From positions 154,600 to 218,599 of the forward strand of contig JAOPYE010000037.1 in NCBI GenBank assembly GCA_025964775.1: a stretch of DNA of 64,000 nt, written 5' to 3'. Source of the DNA: Marmoricola sp. GTDB lineage: Bacteria; Actinomycetota; Actinomycetes; Propionibacteriales; Nocardioidaceae. Below are positions 1 through 8,872 of this stretch, piece by piece. How positions within the stretch are numbered: the stretch's first letter is position 1; each line of letters starts with the position of its first letter. Below the pieces are notes generated by a model. It was not told where the DNA came from. It did no database searches and worked only from the letters and a program-made list of their open reading frames with translations. The translations under genes and the position numbers were made by a program.

Positions 1-495
1 GAACCCGGTGCCGATCAGGGCGCGGTCCATCGGCACTGCCTGCGCCACCGAGACCGGTACGCCGTTGCAGGTCGCGCCTCTGCCGAGAACGGCGGTGAAC
101 TCGCGCTCCTGCGCGACGTTGAGCACGTAGCCGACGACAATCTCGCCGTCGACCTCCACGCCGATCGACACGGCGTAGTTCGGCAGGTTGTGGGCGTAGT
201 TCACGGTGCCGTCGATCGGGTCGACGATCCAGCGCACCCCGGAGGTCCCGGCGTCGTCCGAGCCTTCCTCCCCCAGCATTCCGTCGTCGGGGCGTGCGGC
301 CAGGATCCGCTCCCGGATGAGGACCTCACTGGCCTGGTCGGCCTCGGTGACGATGTCGGTCGCGCTGCTCTTCGTCTGGGCGATCATCACGCCGGCCGCG
401 CGCTTCGCACGCACCAGGTCGCCGGCCTCGCGACCCACGCTGCAGGCCAGGGCGAGCAGCTCGTCGAGATCGCCCTCCATCAATCCGACCCGCAT
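1..495 (-). CDS. Inositol monophosphatase family protein (3' part outside window)
   Basis: Mg2+-dependent sugar/inositol phosphate phosphatase of the IMPase/SuhB/CysQ fold; 165 N-terminal residues are present and the frame is open at the left window edge. Seen: the metal-site motifs GEEG near residue 76 and WIVDPIDGTVNY near residue 90, the two signatures of the family. The ATG at 495 was chosen because it forms a TGATG overlap with the ferrochelatase stop, implying translational coupling; an internal ATG at 480 is the alternative. Which phosphate ester it hydrolyses (myo-inositol-1-P, histidinol-P, fructose-1,6-bisP) cannot be read from the visible part. Confidence 0.9.
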   Translation of the reverse strand, partial: MRVGLMEGDLDELLALACSVGREAGDLVRAKRAAGVMIAQTKSSATDIVTEADQASEVLIRERILAARPDDGMLGEEGSDDAGTSGVRWIVDPIDGTVNYAHNLPNYAVSIGVEVDGEIVVGYVLNVAQEREFTAVLGRGATCNGVPVSVAQAVPMDRALIGTGF

Positions 496-1580
496 CAGTC
501 CGACCCGCACAGCGCCGGGCGGTGCCCCTGAGGATTGGCGCAGCACCCGGCAGCGCAGACGTCCCAGGCCGGCGGCACCGGACCCACCGCGGCCCGTTCG
601 ACATCTTCCCCGCGCTCGACCGCTGCCCGTTCGAGCAGCAGGTCCCGGACCATCGCCACGAACCGGGGGTCGACGCCGGCGGTCGCCGCCCGCTCGAACG
701 CCATCCCCAGCTTCTCGGCTGTCGCCGCTGCCTCGGTGTCGAGGTCGTAGATGACCTCCATGTGGTCTGAGACGAAACCGATGGGGACCAGCACGACCGC
801 TCTGACCCCTGAGGCACGCAAGGTCACGAGGTGGTCGTTCACATCCGGTTCGAGCCAGGGCACCGCTGGCGGCCCGGACCGTGAGCAGTAGACCAGCGAG
901 GCCGGATACCGGTGGCCGGTCTCCTCGCGGACCCGGTCGCCGATCTCGTCCATCACGGTGACGTGCTGGTGGGAGTAGGCGAGCCCGATCGGGCCGCTGG
1001 AGGCGTTCATCGCCTCGGGGATCGAGTGCGTGACGAAGACCAGGTGGGCCACCGAGCGCAGGTCTGCAGGCAGCTTCGCCAGGGCTGTCAGGGTGGCGTC
1101 GACGTTGGGCTCGACGAAGCCGGGATGGTTGAAGTACGCCCGCAACCGGTCGAGTCGTGGGGCGCCCGGCACGGCAGCCACCGCGTCGGCGAGGTTCTCG
1201 CGGTACTGGCGGCAGCCCGAGTACGAGGAGTACGCCGAGGTCACCAGGCAGGCGGCCCGGGTGATGCCGTCGGCCTTCATCTGCTCCAGGGCGTCGGTCA
1301 GGAAAGGGTCCCAGTTGCGGTTGCCCCAGTAGACGGCGAGGTCGAGCCCGGCCGCATCGAGATCCTCGCGGATCGCCTCGAGCAGGGCGCGGTTCTGGTC
1401 GTTGATCGGACTGCGGCCACCGAAGAGCTGGTAGTGCGCCCCCACCTCGATGAGTCGTTGGTCGGGGACGTTGCGCCCGGCGGTGACGTTGCGGAGGAAC
1501 GGCACCACGTCGTCGGCCCGCTCCGGGCCACCGAAGGAGACGAGCAGCAGGGCGTCGTACGGGGCGGCACCTGAGGACAT
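495..1580 (-). CDS. hemH: Ferrochelatase (probably coproporphyrin ferrochelatase)
   Basis: Inserts Fe2+ into a porphyrin in late haem synthesis. The 361-residue protein carries the [11 protein letters not shown]-terminus, the [10 protein letters not shown] region, and the catalytic histidine in [11 protein letters not shown] near residue 185. Actinobacteria generally use the coproporphyrin-dependent route, so coproporphyrin III is the probable substrate (family knowledge). The C-terminus has a cysteine cluster (CAAGCC plus a last Cys) and an internal SGCRQY cysteine, consistent with the [2Fe-2S] cluster of actinobacterial ferrochelatases. It is first in an operon with the inositol phosphatase. 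No good Shine-Dalgarno is visible; a TACTAT hexamer lies 7 nt before the ATG, suggesting a leaderless transcript. Confidence 0.93.
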   Translation of the reverse strand: MSSGAAPYDALLLVSFGGPERADDVVPFLRNVTAGRNVPDQRLIEVGAHYQLFGGRSPINDQNRALLEAIREDLDAAGLDLAVYWGNRNWDPFLTDALEQMKADGITRAACLVTSAYSSYSGCRQYRENLADAVAAVPGAPRLDRLRAYFNHPGFVEPNVDATLTALAKLPADLRSVAHLVFVTHSIPEAMNASSGPIGLAYSHQHVTVMDEIGDRVREETGHRYPASLVYCSRSGPPAVPWLEPDVNDHLVTLRASGVRAVVLVPIGFVSDHMEVIYDLDTEAAATAEKLGMAFERAATAGVDPRFVAMVRDLLLERAAVERGEDVERAAVGPVPPAWDVCAAGCCANPQGHRPALCGSD

Positions 1581-1587
1581 GGTGGGA

Positions 1588-1619
1588 ATAGTAGAAGGCA
1601 CTGCCGCGCACTCTATGCT
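1588..1619. promoter_or_regulatory. Divergent promoter region hemH / MFS
   Basis: The 48-bp gap between the divergent genes holds a minus-strand TACTAT (1588-1593), 7 nt from the hemH ATG, and a plus-strand TATGCT (1614-1619), 9 nt from the MFS ATG. Both fit the actinobacterial -10 pattern TAnnnT. No clear -35 elements. Prediction only. Confidence 0.4.
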
Positions 1620-1628
1620 CGACCGGCC

Positions 1629-2801
1629 ATGCTCGAGTCCTACCGCCGTGTCTTCGCCCACCCGGGGTCGGCCGCATTCTCCGCCACCGGGCTGCTTGCC
1701 CGGATGCCGATGTCCATGATGACGCTGGGGATCGTGATCCTGGTCAGCACCCTGACCGGCTCCTACGGGCTCGCCGGGCAGGTCTCGGCGGCGTTCGTGA
1801 TCGGCAACGCGCTGGTCGCGATACCGCACGGTCGTCTGGCCGACCGGCTCGGCCAGACCCGGGTCCTGTACGTCGACGCGGTGCTGTTCGCCCTGGCCAC
1901 CGGTCTGCTGATCCGGGCGGCGACCGACGGGTGGGCAACACCCTGGCCACACCTCTTCGCGGCCCTGGCGGGCGCCGCCATGCCGCAGATCGGATCGATG
2001 GTCCGAGGTCGATGGGCGCACGTCGTCAGCGACGATGCCGAACGGCACACCGCCTTCGCCGTCGAGGCGGTCGCCGACGAGGTCGTCTTCGTCACCGGCC
2101 CGACCCTGGTCACGTTCCTCTCGACGCTGTACGCGCCGCAGACCGGTCTGCTGGTCGCGCTGGGGTTCGGCACGGTCGGGACCGTCGTGCTCGCCGCACA
2201 GCCGCACACGGCGCCCCGGCCACATCCGCCGGCGTCCGAACGACCGGCGGACGCGATGCCGTGGGCGCGACTCGTGCCGATCGCACTGGCGTCGGTCGCG
2301 CTCGGCAGCCTCTTCGGTGCACTCGAGGTGGCCACGGTGGCGCACGCCGGCGAGAACGGGCACAAGTCTGCGGCCGGGTTGCTGCTCGCGGTCTTCTCCC
2401 TCGGCAGCATGGCAGCGGGCATCGTCGCTGGCGCGATCAGTTGGCGTGCCGGCGTCCTGCGCCGCCTGCAGGTCGGGATCGGGCTGCTGGCCGCCGCCAT
2501 GTTCCTGCTTCCGTTCGTGCACAACCTGGTCGCCCTCGGCGCGGTCCTCCTGGTGATCGGCACGACGCTGGCACCGACCACGATCGCGATCGTCTCGTTG
2601 CTCGAGGCGTCGACTCCGCGGTCCCGGCTGACCGAAGCGATGGCGGTGTTCCAGACCGGGATCTCCGCCGGCCTGGCACCGGGTGCCTACCTGGCCGGGC
2701 TGGTCGCCGACCGGGCCGGCGGATCGACGGCGTACTGGGTGTGCGTCGGGTCCGGGGTCCTCGCGCTGGTCGCCGCGTTGGGTTGCCGGCCGGCGGACTA
2801 A
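1629..2801 (+). CDS. MFS transporter, 12-TM drug-efflux type
   Basis: Major facilitator superfamily permease of 390 residues, about 12 hydrophobic segments. The loop 2-3 signature appears as [13 protein letters not shown] near residues 65-77, and a second half begins after a hydrophilic linker (about residues 195-215). Proton-coupled export of a small molecule is the family expectation; no substrate can be named. It is divergent from hemH and lies 9 bp before the flavoprotein oxidase, whose probable -10 overlaps this gene's TAA stop, so the two may be transcribed separately despite the short spacing. Confidence 0.85.
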   Translation: MLESYRRVFAHPGSAAFSATGLLARMPMSMMTLGIVILVSTLTGSYGLAGQVSAAFVIGNALVAIPHGRLADRLGQTRVLYVDAVLFALATGLLIRAATDGWATPWPHLFAALAGAAMPQIGSMVRGRWAHVVSDDAERHTAFAVEAVADEVVFVTGPTLVTFLSTLYAPQTGLLVALGFGTVGTVVLAAQPHTAPRPHPPASERPADAMPWARLVPIALASVALGSLFGALEVATVAHAGENGHKSAAGLLLAVFSLGSMAAGIVAGAISWRAGVLRRLQVGIGLLAAAMFLLPFVHNLVALGAVLLVIGTTLAPTTIAIVSLLEASTPRSRLTEAMAVFQTGISAGLAPGAYLAGLVADRAGGSTAYWVCVGSGVLALVAALGCRPAD

Positions 2802-2810
2802 CCTGCCGCC

Positions 2811-4106
2811 ATGACTGATTGGCGCAACTGGTCCGGGCTCACGACCACCTCCCCCACCGAGGTGCTGCACCCGGCCAGCGCAGCCGATGTCGTCGCGGCG
2901 GTCGAGCGGGCACGCGAGACCCGGACGACCGTCAAGATGCCGGGCACCGGGCACTCGTTCACCGGCATCGCAGCGCCCGAGGGCATCATGCTCGCGCCGG
3001 ACGCACTCAGCGGGCTGGTCGCGGTCGACAAGGATGCGATGACGGTGACGGCCCGGGCCGGCACTCCCCTGCACGTCCTGAACGCCGCCCTCGAGTCGCA
3101 CGACCTGTCCCTGCACAACATGGGCGACATCGCCGAGCAGACGATCGCCGGGGCCACCTCGACCGGCACCCATGGCACCGGTGGCGCGGTCGCGTCCCTC
3201 AGTGCCCAGATCGCGGGGCTCGACCTGGTCACCGGCACCGGTGAGGTCCTGCACGCCGACGCGTCCGAGAACCCGGACGTCTTCGCCGTCGCCAGGCTCG
3301 GACTGGGGGCGCTCGGCGTGCTGACGGCGATCACGTTCAAGGTCGAGCCGATGTTCACCCTGGAGGCCCACGAGTTCCCGATGCTGTGGGACGAGGCGAT
3401 CGAGCGCTTCGACGAGCTGGCGAACGAGAACCACCACGCCGAGATGTACTGGTTCCCGCACACCGACCGGATCCTGGCCAAGGAGAACAACCGCGTCCTC
3501 GAGTCCCCCGAACCGCTCGGCGCCTTCCGGGGATGGCTCGACGACGACTTCCTGTCCAACACTGCGTTCGGGCTGGTGAACCGGATCGGCAATCTGCGCC
3601 CCTCGCTGATCCCGAAGATCAACGACCTCTCGGGCCGACTGCTCTCCGAACGCACCTACTCCGATGTCCCCCACAAGGTGTTCACCTCGCCCCGCAAGGT
3701 CGTCTTCCGGGAGATGGAGTACGCCGTCCCGCGCGAGGTCGGCCTGTCCGCGCTCGCCGAGGTCCGCCGGTGGATCGATGCCTCCGGGATCGCCGTCAGC
3801 TTCCCGATCGAGGTCCGCACCACGCCGGCCGACGACATCGCCCTGTCCACGTCGTCGGGACGCGAGTCGATGTACCTGGCCTTCCACATGAACGCGCAGA
3901 CCGACCACACGGCGTACTTCGCCGGTGTCGAGGACATCCTGCGTGCCCACGGCGGACGACCTCACTGGGGCAAGCTCAACACCCGCACCGCCGCTGATCT
4001 CGAGCCCGCCTACCCACGCTGGGCCGAGTTCCAGGCAGTCCGGGACCGGCTCGACCCGGACCGGCTGTTCAGCAACGCCTACCTGCGTCGGGTGCTGGGC
4101 GAGTAG
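2811..4106 (+). CDS. FAD-linked sugar-lactone oxidase (D-arabinono/L-gulono-1,4-lactone oxidase type)
   Basis: VAO-fold flavoprotein of 431 residues. The N-terminal FAD-binding domain contains PGTGHSFTG with His48 in the place used for covalent FAD attachment in this family, followed by the STGTHGTG loop near residue 120. The C-terminal ALO domain ends with [20 protein letters not shown], the HWGK motif of aldonolactone oxidases. It probably oxidises an aldonolactone or alditol with O2 as acceptor; the exact sugar is not determined. TAACCT at 2799-2804 sits 6 nt before the ATG with no Shine-Dalgarno, a leaderless arrangement. Convergent with the TRIC-like gene, 18 bp apart, with no obvious terminator between. 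Confidence 0.87.
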   Translation: MTDWRNWSGLTTTSPTEVLHPASAADVVAAVERARETRTTVKMPGTGHSFTGIAAPEGIMLAPDALSGLVAVDKDAMTVTARAGTPLHVLNAALESHDLSLHNMGDIAEQTIAGATSTGTHGTGGAVASLSAQIAGLDLVTGTGEVLHADASENPDVFAVARLGLGALGVLTAITFKVEPMFTLEAHEFPMLWDEAIERFDELANENHHAEMYWFPHTDRILAKENNRVLESPEPLGAFRGWLDDDFLSNTAFGLVNRIGNLRPSLIPKINDLSGRLLSERTYSDVPHKVFTSPRKVVFREMEYAVPREVGLSALAEVRRWIDASGIAVSFPIEVRTTPADDIALSTSSGRESMYLAFHMNAQTDHTAYFAGVEDILRAHGGRPHWGKLNTRTAADLEPAYPRWAEFQAVRDRLDPDRLFSNAYLRRVLGE

Positions 4107-4124
4107 GCCACCTCACCGGGTTGC

Positions 4125-4754
4125 CTAGACGCTCGACGGACCCCGGGCGATCGGGGCGCGCCAGTTGCGCATGATCGCCAGCACCCGCCAGCCGAAGCAG
4201 ACGACCACGCCCGGGATCGCCACGATCACCAGAGCCCAGCCGCGGTCGTGGGCGAAGACGGCCCAGGCAGCACCGGCCAGGGCAGGGGTGGCGTACAGCT
4301 CGCTGGAGAAGATCACCGGCACGCGACCGGCCAGCAGGTCGCGGACGATGCCGCCGCCGATCCCGGTGAGCATCCCGAGCAGGGCTGCCGGCACCGGACC
4401 GAGGCCGAACTCGAGGGCCTTCAACGCACCGGTGACGCAGAACAACCCGAGGCCCGCGGCATCGAAGATGCTCACCACCCGCTCCATCCGGCCGATCGTC
4501 GGATGGAAGAGGAACGTCGTCATCCCGGCGGCGACCGGGACCAGCAGGTAGCGCCAGTCGGCCAGGGCAGCGGGGGGTGTCGCGCCGATGAGCATGTCGC
4601 GCAGGAACCCTCCGCCCAGGCCGGTGGCGCCGGCGAGGACGAGCACCCCGAAGACGTCGAGCCGCTTGCGGACGGCCACCAGCCCGCCGGAGATCGCGAA
4701 GACGAAGATCCCGACGAGTTCCAGCGTGAGCAGAAGCGGCGAGTCGTCCACCAT
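4125..4754 (-). CDS. Trimeric intracellular cation (TRIC)-like channel, UPF0126
   Basis: Membrane protein of 209 residues with seven predicted helices arranged as a 3+3+1 inverted repeat. Each half carries the diagnostic GGG-x-x-RD motif (GGGFLRD near residue 47, GGGIVRD near residue 132). Prokaryotic TRIC homologues form homotrimeric monovalent cation channels (family knowledge); the physiological role here is unknown. The ATG at 4754 is preceded by TAGGCT exactly 6 nt upstream and has no Shine-Dalgarno, so the mRNA is probably leaderless. Confidence 0.87.
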   Translation of the reverse strand: MVDDSPLLLTLELVGIFVFAISGGLVAVRKRLDVFGVLVLAGATGLGGGFLRDMLIGATPPAALADWRYLLVPVAAGMTTFLFHPTIGRMERVVSIFDAAGLGLFCVTGALKALEFGLGPVPAALLGMLTGIGGGIVRDLLAGRVPVIFSSELYATPALAGAAWAVFAHDRGWALVIVAIPGVVVCFGWRVLAIMRNWRAPIARGPSSV

Positions 4755-4760
4755 GTCGTG

Positions 4761-4791
4761 AGCCTAATGAACGGCCTCCTGCGGGTAGGCT
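4761..4791. promoter_or_regulatory. Divergent promoters for TRIC-like gene and sepH
   Basis: The hexamer TAGGCT occurs once on each strand: minus strand 4761-4766, 6 nt before the TRIC-like ATG, and plus strand 4786-4791, 31 nt before the sepH ATG. The plus-strand copy would give a leader containing the sepH Shine-Dalgarno. Prediction from spacing only. Confidence 0.45.
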
Positions 4792-4822
4792 CGGCCCACG
4801 CGGAACGAAGGAGTCGGCAACG

Positions 4823-5821
4823 ATGCAGCACCTCACCCCGGTGGGGCTGAGCAAGGACGGCAAGGATCTTGTCCTGACCAGCGACACCGGCGAGGAGTTC
4901 GCCGTACCGGTCGATCACCGGTTCCGTGCCGCCCTCCGGGGTGACCACGCCCGACTCGGTCAGTTGGAGATGAAGATGGAAAGCGCCCTCCGCCCGCGCG
5001 ACATCCAGGCCCGGATCCGCGCCGGCGAGTCCGCGGAGGATGTCGCCGCTGCTGCCCAGACGACCGTCGACTCGATCATGGCCTTCGCTGCCCCGGTCCT
5101 TGCCGAGCGCGCCCACGTGGCCCAGACGGCCCAGAAGTCCTCGATCCGCCGCGCCTCCAGCGACACCGCCCCGGCCGGTCGCACCCTGGACGAGTCGTCG
5201 CGGCAGCACCTGGTCGCCGTGTCGGTACGCGCCGACGACGTGGTCTGGGACGCCTGGCGGCGCGACGACGGTCGCTGGGCGATCGTCGCTACCTACGTCG
5301 CCCGCGGCACCGAGCACCGCGCCGAGTTCACCTACGACCAGCCGGGCCGCTACGTGATCGCCGACAACGACGAGGCCCGTTTGCTCACCGGCGAGGCCCA
5401 CGCGGTCGGCGAGGAGCCCTCGATGCCGCCGCGTCGACTGTCGGCAGTTCCGAGCGGCGACGAGCTCCCGCTCGGCGACGACGCGATCGAACTGGTCCGC
5501 GACACCGGCTACAGCGAGACCGAGTACGTCGAGGAGACCTCCGACCTCGGCGAGACCGCGGCCGCCGTGCGCTCCGGTGGACCGTCAGCGCGGACCGCCG
5601 ACCCGACGTTCGACGACCTCACCAGCGACCACGCCGACGCGGACTGGATCGCCGACACCAGTCATGCGCCGCCGGCAGCACCGGCGGCCGAGGAGCCCCC
5701 GCTCGCCGACGAGGCTCCCGTGCCTGACGAGCCGGACGAGCCCGAGGTGCCCCGCAAGAAGGGCCGCTCCTCGGTGCCCAGCTGGGACGAGATCATGTTC
5801 GGCGGCGGCAAGAACGACTGA
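4823..5821 (+). CDS. sepH: Septation protein SepH (DUF3071)
   Basis: Actinobacterial cell-division protein; in Streptomyces and mycobacteria SepH binds FtsZ through a helix-turn-helix-like N-terminal region and stimulates filament assembly. The first ~200 of 332 residues match the DUF3071 core: an LTPVGLSKDGKDLVL start, RFRAALRGDHARL, and the HTH-like segment LRPRDIQARIRAGESAEDVA near residues 56-75. The rest is an acidic, proline-rich disordered tail ending in a conserved-looking RSSVPSWDEIMFG block. AAGGAG at 4808-4813 supports the ATG at 4823. Confidence 0.92.
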   Translation: MQHLTPVGLSKDGKDLVLTSDTGEEFAVPVDHRFRAALRGDHARLGQLEMKMESALRPRDIQARIRAGESAEDVAAAAQTTVDSIMAFAAPVLAERAHVAQTAQKSSIRRASSDTAPAGRTLDESSRQHLVAVSVRADDVVWDAWRRDDGRWAIVATYVARGTEHRAEFTYDQPGRYVIADNDEARLLTGEAHAVGEEPSMPPRRLSAVPSGDELPLGDDAIELVRDTGYSETEYVEETSDLGETAAAVRSGGPSARTADPTFDDLTSDHADADWIADTSHAPPAAPAAEEPPLADEAPVPDEPDEPEVPRKKGRSSVPSWDEIMFGGGKND

Positions 5822-5862
5822 ACGCGGTTCGACAAGCGTGACCGGCCTCTCGCAGCAGGTGC

Positions 5863-5891
5863 TGGACGCACCTGTTACTCGTCAGTAACAT
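5863..5891 (+). promoter_or_regulatory. Promoter with embedded 18-bp palindromic operator upstream of acyl-CoA reductase
   Basis: A perfect inverted repeat TGTTACT-N4-AGTAACA covers 5873-5890. The same stretch contains a promoter-like pair: TGGACG (5863-5868), 17-bp spacer, TAACAT (5886-5891). The operator therefore overlaps the spacer and -10, the layout of simple repression, and its size suits a TetR-family dimer. The regulator is not identifiable in this window. Confidence 0.55.
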
Positions 5892-5976
5892 TTGGGCTAC
5901 CCCGTGACGCGACGCCGCGTTGCGAGTTGAATGAACACTCCGCCAGCCCCGCATTTACCTCCAGTGAAGAGGCACC

Positions 5977-7983
5977 ATGTCCTACTTCGTCACCGGCGCC
6001 ACCGGGTTCATCGGCCGCTACCTCGTCAACGAGCTCCTCGAGAACCGCGAGGGCGAGATCTACCTGCTCTGCCGGGACGGCTCACGGGCCCGGCTGGACG
6101 CCCTGATCGCCCAGTGGGGCGGAAGCCCGCGGCTGATCCCGGTCATCGGCGACCTGCGCGCCGACCGTCTGGGTGTCGACGACGCATGGATCGCGGAGAA
6201 CAAGGGCAAGATCACGCACTTCTTCCACCTCGCCGCGATCTACGACATGACCGCCAGCGAGGAGATGAACGAAGAGCTCAACGTCGGCGGGACGCGGGCC
6301 GCGATCTCGCTGGCCGGTGCCGTCGATGCCGGCGTGTTCCACCAGGTCTCCTCGGTCGCCGCCTCGGGTGACTACCGCGGGCTGTTCGACGAATCCATGT
6401 TCGATGAGGGCCAGGGCCTCCCCTCGGCGTACCACCGGACGAAGTTCGAGTCCGAGAAGATCGTGCGCGAGGAGTCGCCGGTGCCGTGGCGGGTCTACCG
6501 CCCAGCCGTGGTCGTCGGCCACTCCGAGACCGGCGCGATGGACAAGATCGACGGCCCCTACTACTTCTTCCCGCTGTTCAAGACGATGCGAGACAACCTG
6601 CCGTCGTGGCTGCCGCTGGTCGGCGTCGACCTCGGCGACACCAACGTCGTCCCGGTCGACTACGTGGCCAAGGCGATGGACTACCTCGGCCACCTGCCCG
6701 ACCACGACGGTCAGGCCTTCCACCTGGTCAACCCGGAGCCCCAGAACACGGTCGAGCTGATCAACACCTTCGCCGCCGCGGCCAAGGCGCCCCAGTTCGC
6801 CGTACCGATCGACCGCAGCGTCACCAACCGGCTGCCCACCGCGCTGCTCCCCCGGCAGTTCCGCCCCGGCGCACTGCTGGGCGCCGCCCTGCGCACAACT
6901 CCGGCGCACCTGGCTCTCAGCCAGACGATCGGACGCTTCGGCATCCCGCCGGAGGTGCTCGAGCACGCTTCGTTCCCGAGCGTGTACGTCTCCAAGGCGA
7001 CCCAGAAGGCGCTGGCCGGTTCCGGGATCGCCGTACCCGACCTGGAGTCGTACGCCGGCACGCTGTGGTCCTACTGGGAGGAGATGCTCGACGAGTCGAT
7101 CCGCTCCAACCGTGCCGCCGTTTCCGCCCTGAAGGGCAAGACCGTCGTCATCACCGGAGCGTCGTCCGGCATCGGCCTGGTCACCGCCGTCCAGGTCGCC
7201 AAGGCCGGCGCGATCCCGATCCTGGTCGCCCGCGGCAAGGACAAGCTCGAGTCCACCAAGGCGCTCATCGAGAGCCAGGGCGGCAAGGCCTACGCCTACG
7301 GCTGCGACCTGTCGGACCTGCAGGCGATCGACGCCCTGACGAGTGCGCTGTCAGCCGACTTCGAGCACATCGACTTCGTGGTCAACAACGCCGGCCGCTC
7401 TATCCGCCGGTCGCTGAAGCTGTCGGAGGACCGGTTCCACGACTTCGAACGGACCATGCAGCTCAACTACTTCGGCGCGATCCGCCTGATCATGGGCATC
7501 CTGCCGAAGATGCGCGAGCAGAAGTCCGGCCACATCGTGAACATCTCCTCGATCGGCGTCCTGACCAATCCGCCCCGGTTCAGCGCGTACGTCGCCTCGA
7601 AGGCAGCCCTCGACGCGTGGAGCAACGTGGTCTCCAGCGAACTCGTCGGTGACGGCGTCTCGTTCACCAGCATCCACATGCCGCTGGTACGCACCCCGAT
7701 GATCGCGCCGACCAAGATGTACGACCGGTTCCCGACCATCAGCCCCGGTCAGGCCGCCGCCATGGTGATCTCCGCGCTGGTCGAGCAGCCCCACGAGATC
7801 AACACCCTGACCGGCAACCTGGGAGCACTCGCGCACACCCTGGCGCCCAAGGTCGCGTTCCGGATCCTGAACCTGGCCTACAAGATCTTCCCGGACTCGG
7901 CAGCAGCCCGGGGAGAAGCCGCTCCCGCCCCGACGAGCGAGCAGCAGATGATGGCCCGCGTCCTTCCCGGCGTCCACTGGTAG
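5977..7983 (+). CDS. Two-domain SDR protein, fatty acyl-CoA reductase type
   Basis: Fusion of two short-chain dehydrogenase domains in 668 residues. The N-terminal half is an extended SDR with TGATGFIGRYL at the start and a YHRTK active-site pair near residue 151. The C-terminal half (from about residue 385) is a classical SDR with TGASSGIG, NNAG and YVASK. Length and domain order match bacterial multifunctional fatty acyl-CoA reductases (mycobacterial AcrA1, Marinobacter FAR), which reduce long-chain acyl-CoA to fatty alcohol with NADPH via the aldehyde. This suggests a fatty-alcohol or wax-ester branch; activity and chain length are inferred. AAGAGG precedes the ATG. It is monocistronic between an operator-controlled promoter and a strong terminator. 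Confidence 0.82.
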   Translation: MSYFVTGATGFIGRYLVNELLENREGEIYLLCRDGSRARLDALIAQWGGSPRLIPVIGDLRADRLGVDDAWIAENKGKITHFFHLAAIYDMTASEEMNEELNVGGTRAAISLAGAVDAGVFHQVSSVAASGDYRGLFDESMFDEGQGLPSAYHRTKFESEKIVREESPVPWRVYRPAVVVGHSETGAMDKIDGPYYFFPLFKTMRDNLPSWLPLVGVDLGDTNVVPVDYVAKAMDYLGHLPDHDGQAFHLVNPEPQNTVELINTFAAAAKAPQFAVPIDRSVTNRLPTALLPRQFRPGALLGAALRTTPAHLALSQTIGRFGIPPEVLEHASFPSVYVSKATQKALAGSGIAVPDLESYAGTLWSYWEEMLDESIRSNRAAVSALKGKTVVITGASSGIGLVTAVQVAKAGAIPILVARGKDKLESTKALIESQGGKAYAYGCDLSDLQAIDALTSALSADFEHIDFVVNNAGRSIRRSLKLSEDRFHDFERTMQLNYFGAIRLIMGILPKMREQKSGHIVNISSIGVLTNPPRFSAYVASKAALDAWSNVVSSELVGDGVSFTSIHMPLVRTPMIAPTKMYDRFPTISPGQAAAMVISALVEQPHEINTLTGNLGALAHTLAPKVAFRILNLAYKIFPDSAAARGEAAPAPTSEQQMMARVLPGVHW

Positions 7984-7984
7984 T

Positions 7985-8049
7985 CGATACTCCGGCACGT
8001 TCTGGCCCTGGATTCGTGTCCAGAAGGGCCAGAACGTGCCGGACTATCG
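7985..8049. terminator. Long inverted repeat, bidirectional terminator between convergent genes
   Basis: Arms of 25 nt (7985-8009 and 8025-8049) pair with one mismatch, the inner 19 bp perfect, around a 15-nt loop. It begins just after the reductase stop and includes the stop codon of the opposing sulfurtransferase. It could terminate both strands, but there is no T-tract and the stem is long for a terminator, so it may be a dispersed palindromic element. Confidence 0.6.
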
Positions 8050-8856
8050 CGCTACGGGACGGGTCGGATCCGCGACCCATTCGCTCCACGAGCCCGGGTA
8101 GAGCGCGGCGTCGATCCCGGCGTGCGCGAGCGCAAGGATGTCGTGTGCGGCGGTGACGCCGGACCCGCAGTAGACGCCGACCACCGCATCGGCGGTGGCG
8201 CCCTCGACGGCGTACAGGGCCGCGATCTCGGTGGGAGCTCGGAAGGTGCCGTCCGCGTGCAGGTTGACACCGGTCGGCACGTTGACCGCACCCGGGATGT
8301 GACCCGCCACCGGATCGACAGGTTCGACCTCGCCGCGGTAGCGGTCGGGGTTGCGGGCATCGACCAGCACGGCACGGCGCGCGAAGTCGAGGACCTCGTC
8401 CACCTCGATGACGGCCAGCGAGCCGGGGCTGCTCGTGAACGTGCCGGGCCGCTGCAGCCGGACTCCGTCCTCCACAGCGCCGCCGGCAGCCTGCCAGGTA
8501 CTCCACCCTCCGTCGAGGACCCGTACGTCGGGGTGCCCGTGATGGCGGAGCAGCCACCAGCAGCGCGCCGCAGCCCGGCCCTCCCAGTCGTCGTACACCA
8601 CCACCGGCCGGTCGCGGCCGACCCCGACACGGCGCATGACAGCCTCGAAGACCGCGCCGTCAGGAAGCGGGTGCCGGCCCCGGTCGGACGGCGGTGCCGC
8701 CAGGTCGGTGTCCAGATCGACGTACACCGCGCCGGGAATGTGACCGGCCTGGTACTCACCAGGACCGCCGGGACCGCCCATCCGGTAGCGGACGTCGAGG
8801 ACGGTGACGGCGCCGAGGAGCTGGTCGAGTTCAGCGGCTGTGATCAGCGGGCTCAT
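8044..8856 (-). CDS. Thiosulfate/3-mercaptopyruvate sulfurtransferase (tandem rhodanese)
   Basis: Two rhodanese domains in 270 residues: an inactive N-terminal domain (VLDVRYRMGG, GHIPGAVYVDLD, YDDWEGRAAARCWW) and a catalytic C-terminal domain (LVDARNPDRYRGE, GHIPGAVNVP, then the active-site loop YCGSGVTA with nucleophilic Cys near residue 230). It transfers sulfane sulfur from thiosulfate or 3-mercaptopyruvate to cyanide or thiols. The loop resembles CGSGVTA of mercaptopyruvate-type enzymes. The ATG at 8856 is preceded by a GGGGAGG Shine-Dalgarno. Divergent from tdk across 16 bp. Confidence 0.92.
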   Translation of the reverse strand: MSPLITAAELDQLLGAVTVLDVRYRMGGPGGPGEYQAGHIPGAVYVDLDTDLAAPPSDRGRHPLPDGAVFEAVMRRVGVGRDRPVVVYDDWEGRAAARCWWLLRHHGHPDVRVLDGGWSTWQAAGGAVEDGVRLQRPGTFTSSPGSLAVIEVDEVLDFARRAVLVDARNPDRYRGEVEPVDPVAGHIPGAVNVPTGVNLHADGTFRAPTEIAALYAVEGATADAVVGVYCGSGVTAAHDILALAHAGIDAALYPGSWSEWVADPTRPVAR

Positions 8857-8872
8857 GGCATGATCCTCCCCG

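Noticed and set aside
1581..3965. Open minus-strand frame extending the ferrochelatase gene upstream by about 2.4 kb
   Set aside because: It is antisense to the MFS and lactone oxidase genes, with arginine/aspartate-rich low-complexity translation typical of GC-rich shadow frames. The true ATG at 1580 has a -10 at the right distance.
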